Made by a program: the position numbers and the translations under genes. Positions 26,275 through 33,064 of a stretch of 64,000 nucleotides of DNA are shown piece by piece; position 1 is the stretch's first letter; every line of letters begins with the position of its first letter. The stretch covers positions 80,883 to 144,882 of the forward strand of contig NZ_LNSA01000009.1 of assembly GCF_001468465.1 (NCBI RefSeq), read 5' to 3'. The notes below the pieces were generated by a model that had not been told where the DNA came from, made no database searches, and saw only the letters and a list, made by a program, of their open reading frames with translations. This DNA comes from Sphingopyxis sp. H115. GTDB taxonomy: Bacteria; Pseudomonadota; Alphaproteobacteria; Sphingomonadales; Sphingomonadaceae.

Positions 26275-28125
26275 ATGTTGAAGTTTGCAAGCATTTCCTT
26301 GTTGGCACTGGCTACGGCGACGCCAGCGTTCGCCGAAACCGCCGATAGCGACGAGATCGTCGTTACCGCGTCGGGCATCGAACAGCCGCGCGACCAAGTC
26401 GGTCAGGCAATCACGATCATCGACGCCGACACGATCGAAAAGCGGCAGACGGTCGATATCGTCGACCTGCTCGCGACCACGCCCGGCATCCGCTTCAACC
26501 GCACCGGCAGCACCGGTTCGGTCGCCAGCGTGTCGATCCGCGGCGCCGAAACGACGCAGACGCTGGTGCTGATCGACGGGGTCAAGGTCAACGATCCCAG
26601 CGGCATCGGCGACGGTTATGATTTCGGTCACCTGCTGACTAGCAATATCCGCCGGATCGAAGTGCTGCGCGGATCGAACTCGGTCGTGCATGGTAGCCAG
26701 GCGATCGGCGGTGTCGTGAACCTGATGACCGCAACGCCTGCCGAGGGTTTCTCCGCCAATGCCTCCGCCGAATATGGTTATAGCGACACACTCTCCGCCA
26801 AGGCCGACGTGTCGGGTACAGCCGGGCCCATTTCGGGCGGTATCGGCGCCGCATATTTCCGCACCGACGGCATTTCGTCTGCCGCGGTCGGCACCGAGCG
26901 TGACGGATATGAAAATTTCTCCGGTAATGCGAGGATCAAGGTCGCGCTGGGCGATGCGCTCAGCCTTGATCTTCGTGGTTACTACATCACCTCCGACCTC
27001 GATTATGACAGCTTTTTCGGGGCGCCCGCCGACAGCGGCGATGTCGCGAAGCTCGACCAATATGTGGGCTATGCAGGGCTGAACCTGGGCCTGTTCGACG
27101 GCCGCTTCAACAGCCGCGCGGCGGTGACGTGGATGCGCAACGAGCGCGACTATTTCTTCGTGCGCGGTACCGACCCCGATTATGGGTACAAGGGCACGAA
27201 CCTGCGCTTTGAATATCAAGGCGTCGTCACGCCTGCCGACTCCGCAAAACTGGTGTTCGGTTATGAGCATGAGCGCCCCGATTACGACTTCTTCGGTTTC
27301 GGTTCGACCGACAGCCAGAAGGCCAATATCGACAGCGTTTACGCGCTGGGCATCGTCCAGCCGCTGGCCGGGCTATCGCTGACCGGCGGCGTTCGTCATG
27401 ACGATCATAGCCAGTTCGGCGGCGCGACGACCTTTGGCGCCAACGCCAATTATTCGCCCAACGATGGCGAAACCAATATCCGCCTGAGCTATGGCGAAGG
27501 GTTCAAGGCGCCTTCGCTTTATCAGCTCTACGACAGCTTCAGCGGCAATGCGGCGCTGCGTCCCGAGCAGTCGAAAAGCTATGACATCGGGCTCGACCAG
27601 CGCCTGGCCGACGGCCGCGCATTGGTTTCGGTGACCGCCTTCCTGCGCAACACGACCGACCAGATCAATTACGACAATGCGACCTTCACCTATGGCAATA
27701 TCGACCGCACGCGCACCAAGGGGGTCGAGGCGACGCTGGCGCTACGCCCGGTCGATGCGCTGAACGTCACCGCATCGTACAGCTATATCGACGCGCGCGA
27801 CCGGTCGGGACGCCCCGCGTTCGACGGCAAGCGCCTGCCGCGCCGCGCCGCGCATGCGGTCAGCCTGTCAGCCGATTATGACTGGTCGTTCGGCCTGTCG
27901 ACCGGCGCGACGATCACAATGGTCGGCGACAGTTTCGACGATGCGGCGAACGCGGTGCCGCTCGACGGCGATGCGCTCGCCGGGATCCGCGCCTCCTTCC
28001 CAGTGGGTGGCCATTTCGAGATTTACGGCCGCGTCGACAATCTGTTCGACGCCGATTATGCGACCGCCTTTCATTACGGCACATACGGCCGCGCGGCCTA
28101 TGGCGGCGTGCGGGCGCGCTTCTGA
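26275..28125 (+). CDS. btuB: BtuB, TonB-dependent cobalamin receptor
   Basis: 616 residues from ATG 26275 (MLKFASISLLALATATPAFA signal peptide). This is the usual BtuB size, smaller than other TBDRs in the window. The TonB box DEIVVTAS is near residue 26; the plug has LLATTPGIRFNRTGSTGS and TLVLIDGVKVNDPSG; the barrel ends GGVRARF. A cobalamin riboswitch immediately upstream and btuFCD downstream make the vitamin B12 assignment strong. Its TGA overlaps the cobO ATG by one base. Confidence 0.95.
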   Translation: MLKFASISLLALATATPAFAETADSDEIVVTASGIEQPRDQVGQAITIIDADTIEKRQTVDIVDLLATTPGIRFNRTGSTGSVASVSIRGAETTQTLVLIDGVKVNDPSGIGDGYDFGHLLTSNIRRIEVLRGSNSVVHGSQAIGGVVNLMTATPAEGFSANASAEYGYSDTLSAKADVSGTAGPISGGIGAAYFRTDGISSAAVGTERDGYENFSGNARIKVALGDALSLDLRGYYITSDLDYDSFFGAPADSGDVAKLDQYVGYAGLNLGLFDGRFNSRAAVTWMRNERDYFFVRGTDPDYGYKGTNLRFEYQGVVTPADSAKLVFGYEHERPDYDFFGFGSTDSQKANIDSVYALGIVQPLAGLSLTGGVRHDDHSQFGGATTFGANANYSPNDGETNIRLSYGEGFKAPSLYQLYDSFSGNAALRPEQSKSYDIGLDQRLADGRALVSVTAFLRNTTDQINYDNATFTYGNIDRTRTKGVEATLALRPVDALNVTASYSYIDARDRSGRPAFDGKRLPRRAAHAVSLSADYDWSFGLSTGATITMVGDSFDDAANAVPLDGDALAGIRASFPVGGHFEIYGRVDNLFDADYATAFHYGTYGRAAYGGVRARF

Positions 28126-28733
28126 TGAAAGCGCGGAGCGACGCCGAGCACACGGCGAAGATGAAGAAGATTCAGGCCGCGCAGAATAAAAGGGTCGCAG
28201 CGAAGACAGTCGAAAAAGGGCTGGTCATCGTCCACACCGGTCCCGGCAAGGGCAAGACTTCGGCGGCGTTCGGCATGGCGGTGCGCGCGATCGGCCACGG
28301 GATGAAGGTCGGCGTGATCCAGTTCGTAAAGGGCGCCATGGCGACCGGCGAGAAGGCGGTGTTCGACCGCTTCCCTGACCTCATCGAATTCAAGCCGATG
28401 GGCGAAGGCTTTACCTGGGATACGCAGGACCGGACGCGCGACATCGCAGTGGCGCGCGAGGCTTGGGAGGAGGTTAAGCGCATGATCGCCGATCCATCCT
28501 ATACGATGGTGATCGCCGACGAGCTCAACATCGTGCTGCGCTACGACTATCTGCCGGTGGGTGAAGTTCTCGAAGCCATCGAGGGCAAACCGCATATGAC
28601 GCATGTCATCATTACCGGGCGCAACGCGCCGCAGGAATTGATCGACGCCGCCGACCTCGTCACCGAGATGGCGCAGGTGAAGCATCCGTTCCGCGAGCAG
28701 AATGTGAAAGCGCAGAAGGGGATCGAGTTCTGA
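28125..28733 (+). CDS. cobO: Cob(I)yrinic acid a,c-diamide adenosyltransferase
   Basis: 202 residues, typical length. The P-loop HTGPGKGKTSAAFG lies at about 37-50, VGVIQFVKGAM and GFTWDTQDRTRD follow, and MVIADELNIVLRYDYL and HVIITGRNAPQELIDAADLVTEM are diagnostic of CobO/BtuR. It transfers the adenosyl group of ATP to cob(I)alamin or cobinamide, so imported corrinoids can be made into the coenzyme form. It overlaps btuB and btuF by one base each (TGATG), which implies translational coupling. Confidence 0.95.
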   Translation: MKARSDAEHTAKMKKIQAAQNKRVAAKTVEKGLVIVHTGPGKGKTSAAFGMAVRAIGHGMKVGVIQFVKGAMATGEKAVFDRFPDLIEFKPMGEGFTWDTQDRTRDIAVAREAWEEVKRMIADPSYTMVIADELNIVLRYDYLPVGEVLEAIEGKPHMTHVIITGRNAPQELIDAADLVTEMAQVKHPFREQNVKAQKGIEF

Positions 28734-29590
28734 TGCGGCGGCGCAGCCTTTTGGCGGCGGCCGCGCTGCTCGCAGGTAGCGCGGGGTTGCTGTGGGCGGC
28801 CTCCCCCGCCCCGCGCGCCAAGGCTCCGGCGGTGCCGCAGCGCATCGTTTCGATCAACCTGTGCGCCGACCAGCTCGTGCTCGCGCTCGCCGACCGGAAG
28901 CAGATCGCCGGGCTGACGAAGAACGCCACCGACGCCGAAATGTCGGGCGAGGCGGCGAAGGCGCGCGGCATCCCGCTGCTCAGCAATTCGGCCGAGCAGA
29001 TTTTGGCGATCGAGCCCGATTTGATCGTCGGCATGCCCGCGAGCCGCAGCGCGGCGCTCCGCGCGCTGCCCGAGCGGACCTACCCCCTGCTTGATCTGGA
29101 TACGGCGAATACGCTCGGTGAAATCTATACGTCGATCCGCCAGACTGCGGTCGCCGTCGGCCATCCGGCGCGCGGCGACGCGCTGATTGCGCGGATGGAG
29201 GGCGAAATGGCTGGGCTTCCCCAGCCGGGCAAGGGCCGCGTTGCCGCCTATTATCAGCGGCGCGGCTATATGACCGGCACGGGGACGCTGATCGACGAAC
29301 TGATGACGCGCGTCGGGCTGGTCAATCTCGCGGGCAAGCTCGGCAAGCCGCCGCTGTCGCAGCTCAGCATCGAGGAGATGGTTGCTGCAAAGCCGGATTA
29401 TCTGATCGTTGAAAGCGCGACCAACAAGGTAACCGATCAGGGCAGCGAGATGCTGCACCATCCAGCACTGAAAGACATTCCGCGGATCAGCGTGCCGCAG
29501 GCGTGGACCGTGTGTGGCAGTCCCGCCTACACGCAGGCGGCGCGCAGCATGGCGGCGCAAATCCTGCGCCTCGACGGAAAGCGCTCATGA
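28733..29590 (+). CDS. btuF: BtuF-like periplasmic cobalamin-binding protein
   Basis: 285 residues with a Sec signal (MRRRSLLAAAALLAGSAGLLWAAS). PQRIVSINLCADQLVLALA, EQILAIEPDLIVG and a long hinge helix are typical of class III solute-binding proteins for iron and B12. The location between cobO and btuCD under a cobalamin riboswitch defines it as BtuF rather than a siderophore binder. It overlaps btuC by four bases (ATGA at 29587). Confidence 0.9.
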   Translation: MRRRSLLAAAALLAGSAGLLWAASPAPRAKAPAVPQRIVSINLCADQLVLALADRKQIAGLTKNATDAEMSGEAAKARGIPLLSNSAEQILAIEPDLIVGMPASRSAALRALPERTYPLLDLDTANTLGEIYTSIRQTAVAVGHPARGDALIARMEGEMAGLPQPGKGRVAAYYQRRGYMTGTGTLIDELMTRVGLVNLAGKLGKPPLSQLSIEEMVAAKPDYLIVESATNKVTDQGSEMLHHPALKDIPRISVPQAWTVCGSPAYTQAARSMAAQILRLDGKRS

Positions 29591-30588
29591 GCCGCGTCGC
29601 CCTGCCCCGCTGGTCGTTGATCGCCGTGCTGGCGGCGCTGACGCTGGCGGCTGGGGTCGCCTCGCTGTTGTTCGGCGCAGTCGATCTGTCGGTCGCGCGG
29701 CTCGTCGATGCTGCGATGGGCAGCAACGACAAGGTCGCGTCGATCATCCTCTTTGACCTTCGTCTGCCGCGGATGCTGCTCGCGCTGGCGGTGGGCGCGA
29801 TGCTCGGGCTCGCGGGAGCGGCTTTGCAAGGCTATCTGCGCAATCCGCTTGCCGAACCATCGGTGCTCGGCACATCGAACGCCGCGGCACTCGGTGGTGT
29901 GGCGGCGATCTATTTCGGCCTCGCCGACGTCCACCCGATCGTGCTGCCGCTGCTCGCCACCGGCGGCGCGCTCGTTTCGCTCGCGCTGCTTTTTGTCCTC
30001 GCGGGCCGCGCCGAAAGCCCGCTGACGCTGATCCTCGCGGGGATCGCGGTGGGCACGCTCGCAGTCGCGGGGACAAGCCTCGCGCTCAACCTGTCGCGCA
30101 ATCCGTTCGCGGCGATGGAGATTATGACGTGGCTGCTCGGCAGCCTCGAGAACCGGTCGTTCGATCATGTGTGGATCGCGCTGCCGTGCGTCGCGATCGG
30201 GGTCATGATGCTGCTGTGGAACGGGCGCGCGCTCGATGCGCTGACGCTAGGCGAGGATGCGGCGCAGGCATTGGGCACCGACCTTCGGCGGACAAGGCTC
30301 AGGCTGTTGCTCGGCACCGCGATCGGGGTCGGCGGCGCGGTTGCGGTATCGGGCTCGATCGGTTTCGTCGGGCTGATCGTCCCCCACCTGATCCGGCCGC
30401 TGACCGACCGCAGTCCGTCAGCAATCCTGCTGCCCTCGGCGATCGGCGGCGCGGCGCTGCTGACGCTCGCCGATCTTGGCGTCCGCATCATTCCGACGAC
30501 GAACGAGCTGAAGCTGGGCGTCGTCACCGCCTTTCTGGGGGTACCGATCTTCCTCCTCCACCTGATACGGGAGCGGCGGCTATGGTGA
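29587..30588 (+). CDS. btuC: BtuC-like ABC permease
   Basis: 333 residues from ATG 29587, overlapping the btuF stop. About ten membrane helices of the FecCD family are visible, with LRLPRMLLALAVGAMLGLAGAALQGYLRNPLAEPSVLGTS-type sequence (29757-29880), which I recognise as the family core, and GSIGFVGLIVPHLIRPL, the loop that contacts the ATPase. It forms the inner-membrane channel for B12. It overlaps btuD by seven bases (btuD ATG at 30582, btuC TGA at 30586-30588). Confidence 0.92.
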   Translation: MSRVALPRWSLIAVLAALTLAAGVASLLFGAVDLSVARLVDAAMGSNDKVASIILFDLRLPRMLLALAVGAMLGLAGAALQGYLRNPLAEPSVLGTSNAAALGGVAAIYFGLADVHPIVLPLLATGGALVSLALLFVLAGRAESPLTLILAGIAVGTLAVAGTSLALNLSRNPFAAMEIMTWLLGSLENRSFDHVWIALPCVAIGVMMLLWNGRALDALTLGEDAAQALGTDLRRTRLRLLLGTAIGVGGAVAVSGSIGFVGLIVPHLIRPLTDRSPSAILLPSAIGGAALLTLADLGVRIIPTTNELKLGVVTAFLGVPIFLLHLIRERRLW

Positions 30589-31355
30589 GTCTGGTCCTGG
30601 ATCATGTCGGCGTCACGCTCGGCCGCCGTGCGGTGGTCCACGATGTCGGCGCCGCGTTCGGCGCGGGCACGCTGACCGGGATCGTCGGGCCCAATGGCGC
30701 GGGCAAGTCGACGCTGGCGCGCGCGATGCTCGCGCTGGTGTCGGCGAGCGGAAAGGTCGAGATCGACGGGATCGAAGCGGCGGCGATGCCGCGCGGCGAA
30801 CTCGCGCGGCGGATCGCCTATGTGCCGCAGGGGCAGACCTTGCATTGGCCGTTGACGGTCGAGCGGCTGGTCGGGCTGGGACGGTTGCCGCACCTCGCCC
30901 CCATGTCGCGCATATCTGATACCGACACCGCGGCGATCGAGCGCGCGATGGCGCGCGCCGACGTGCTGGACCTTCGCGACCGGATCGCAACCGAGCTGTC
31001 GGGCGGCGAGCGAGCGCGGGTGCTGTTCGCGCGCGCGCTGGCGGTCGAGGCGCCCGCGCTGATCGCCGACGAGCCGCTCGCGAGCCTCGACCCCGGGCAC
31101 CAGATCGACGTGATGGAGTTGCTGCGCGCCGAAGCGGATAGCGGCGGGCTCGTCATCGCGGTGCTCCACGACCTCACCATGGCGGCGCGCTACTGCGACC
31201 GGCTGCTGCTGATCGACGGTGGGCGGATCGTCGCCGACAGCACGCCCGCCGAGGTGCTGACCGCCGAACGGCTGCGCGCGGTCTATGGCATCGACGCGCG
31301 CGTCGAGACCGGCGGCGAATGGCCGACGATCACGACCTTCCGGCGTGCGCGGTGA
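30582..31355 (+). CDS. btuD: BtuD-like ABC ATPase
   Basis: 257 residues from ATG 30582. Walker A GPNGAGKST is at about 36-44, the Q-loop in AYVPQGQTLHWPL, signature LSGGERARVLFARAL, Walker B LIADEPLASLDPG and the switch His in VLHDLTMAARYCD. It powers BtuC. The open frame extends far upstream inside btuC, but homology begins only at this ATG. It ends in a GTGA that can serve as the start of the next gene. Confidence 0.93.
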   Translation: MVSLVLDHVGVTLGRRAVVHDVGAAFGAGTLTGIVGPNGAGKSTLARAMLALVSASGKVEIDGIEAAAMPRGELARRIAYVPQGQTLHWPLTVERLVGLGRLPHLAPMSRISDTDTAAIERAMARADVLDLRDRIATELSGGERARVLFARALAVEAPALIADEPLASLDPGHQIDVMELLRAEADSGGLVIAVLHDLTMAARYCDRLLLIDGGRIVADSTPAEVLTAERLRAVYGIDARVETGGEWPTITTFRRAR

Positions 31356-32041
31356 GCGCGGCGCAGTTCGCCGAGGAAGGCTATGCAGCGGTGCCGATCT
31401 TCGACCCCGCGCTGGTCCGCGCGGCGGCGGGCGATATCGCCAAGCATATCGACCGCGTAGCGCGCGCGCTCTACCTTCCGTTCGAGCAGAGTTGCCCCGA
31501 CGCGCCGCTGGGCGAAAGGATCGACCAAGTCTATGTCAAAGAACGCAGCGTCGCGAACCTGCTGCGCGTCGCGGTCTGCACCGATGCGCACCGCGGCGAA
31601 CGATTGCAGGCGCTGGCGAACGATCCCCGGCTGATCGAGGCTGCCGAAGAATTGAGCGGGCGGGCGCTGACGGGCAAGATCGTGCGGGTGCGCGCGAGCA
31701 TTGCCTGCTTTCCCGAGCATCGCCATGCTTGGCACAGCGACGTTGCGCGCGACGATGGGACCGGATGCGGTAAGGTCGTCGTGACTGCGTGGATTCCGCT
31801 GAGCGATGCGGGGCCGGAGAGTGGCGGGCTCGAGGTCGCCGCGGGGCGCCAGCCAGCACCGCTCGCGAGCGAAGGCGACGACGGCTATGAAATTCCCGAA
31901 TGGCGGCTCGCCGGACTGCCGCGCGTGCAGCCCGCGTGTCCGGCGGGGACGGCTTTGCTCCTCGACCGTTTCACCCCGCACCGCACGCTGCCGACGAAGG
32001 CGACGCGCTTTGCGCTCGTCGTGTGGATGAAGGCGGCCTAA
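31352..32041 (+). CDS. Phytanoyl-CoA dioxygenase-like (PhyH) Fe(II)/2-oxoglutarate oxygenase
   Basis: 229 residues from GTG 31352 (GTGA overlap with btuD); ATG 31319 gives 11 more residues and is a possible alternative. The metal-binding HxD is in HAWHSDVARDD, and the distal His and 2-oxoglutarate Arg lie in RFTPHRTLPTKATRFALVVW, with AWIPLSDAGPESGGLEV between, a standard PhyH-fold layout. These enzymes hydroxylate small molecules. It is the sixth gene of the riboswitch-controlled B12 operon and is tightly coupled to btuD, so a role tied to B12 supply or need is inferred, without a known reaction. Its TAA overlaps the TAG of the convergent cupin gene. Confidence 0.82.
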   Translation: MSAAQFAEEGYAAVPIFDPALVRAAAGDIAKHIDRVARALYLPFEQSCPDAPLGERIDQVYVKERSVANLLRVAVCTDAHRGERLQALANDPRLIEAAEELSGRALTGKIVRVRASIACFPEHRHAWHSDVARDDGTGCGKVVVTAWIPLSDAGPESGGLEVAAGRQPAPLASEGDDGYEIPEWRLAGLPRVQPACPAGTALLLDRFTPHRTLPTKATRFALVVWMKAA

Positions 32042-33048
32042 CCGCTCCCGCCGCTACGGCAGAAGCCGACGACATAGTCGATGATCATCCGGTCGCGCTG
32101 CGGCGACGGCGGGCCGAGCACACCCTGCGCGTGCGGCGGGAGGTGGTCGACGGCGTTCGTCGCGCCCTCGCCAAAGACATAATGGTCGAACCAGCTTTTC
32201 CAGGCGGCACGCTCGGCGTCTGGCAATTCGCGGATCGAGTGCATCGCCAGCATCAGCGCAGCGAAGGGGAAGCGGTCCTGCCGCTGGCCGAACCAGTAAT
32301 TGACGAGGACATTGAGCGCGCCCTCGCTGCGGACGTGGTGCCACCACATCGGCGGCATGTAGATCGCGTCGCCGGGAGCGAGTTCGGCGACAAGCTTATG
32401 GCGCTCGGCCTCGGCATAAAGCGGGTAGCGCGCGTGGTCGGGGTGGTCGGGGTCGACCATGCTCGTCGGCTGGCCCGCGATCGTGCGCTCGACGGGGCCA
32501 ACGTAGAGGTTCGTTATCTGATCGGGCGGGAAAAGCGTGAAACGCCTGCGGCCCGCGACGACGACCGCGATATTCGCCGCCATGTCGTAATGCGGCGCGA
32601 TGCGGCTAGCGTTGCCGACCCAGATGCGGGGATCGACGCCGGTATCGACGGGGAGCGGGTTTTCGGCGGCGAAGCTCGCGACGCTTTCTTGGGTCGGGGT
32701 CGATCCGGCGTAGAGGGTCGGCGCGTCGGCCGCACCGCGCAGCGCCAGCAATTGCTCGACGAGCGCCTTCATCGGCATTTTTTCGCTGCGGAAATTCACG
32801 CCGCGCATGTCGTCCGAATAGAAATAGCGTCCGCCGGTCTCGGGCGGTCCCACGAGCACAGTGAGCGGCTTGCCATTGTCGCGCGCGGCGAGATAGGCGG
32901 CGATCCCTTCGTCGCTCTCGCGCGCCGCGGCGACCGCGGGCCAGTCGTTCGCGATGCGGCGGATGATGACGGGCTGGTCGGCCGCCGCGACCGCGCGCGC
33001 GACCGCGGCGCGGTCGCGGCCCGATATCTCTTCCAACACTTCTCTCAC
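32038..33048 (-). CDS. Cupin_8 / JmjC-like Fe(II)-2OG hydroxylase domain protein
   Basis: 336 residues from GTG 33048, which has GGGGAGA about six bases upstream; the open frame reaches further into the GH20 gene but without homology. Opening sequence DQPVIIRRIANDWPAV is typical of cupin_8/JmjC-like proteins. The metal triad is visible as HxD in HYDMAANIAVVVAGRRRF and a second His in MWWHHVRSEGALNVLVNYW. It lies 16 bases after the GH20 hexosaminidase on the same strand. Related cupins are often found with tryptophan-halogenase-like genes and TBDRs in alphaproteobacteria and xanthomonads (from general knowledge), which ties it to the halogenase cluster at 37.7-45.5 kb. The substrate, small molecule or protein, is unknown. 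Confidence 0.85.
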   Translation of the reverse strand: MREVLEEISGRDRAAVARAVAAADQPVIIRRIANDWPAVAAARESDEGIAAYLAARDNGKPLTVLVGPPETGGRYFYSDDMRGVNFRSEKMPMKALVEQLLALRGAADAPTLYAGSTPTQESVASFAAENPLPVDTGVDPRIWVGNASRIAPHYDMAANIAVVVAGRRRFTLFPPDQITNLYVGPVERTIAGQPTSMVDPDHPDHARYPLYAEAERHKLVAELAPGDAIYMPPMWWHHVRSEGALNVLVNYWFGQRQDRFPFAALMLAMHSIRELPDAERAAWKSWFDHYVFGEGATNAVDHLPPHAQGVLGPPSPQRDRMIIDYVVGFCRSGGSG

Positions 33049-33064
33049 TCCGTCTCCCCTGCCC

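Noticed and set aside
26187..26350. Small open frame starting at ATG 26187 between riboswitch and btuB, overlapping btuB
   Set aside because: Could be a leader peptide, but has no clear ribosome binding site or conserved sequence; better explained as riboswitch expression platform.
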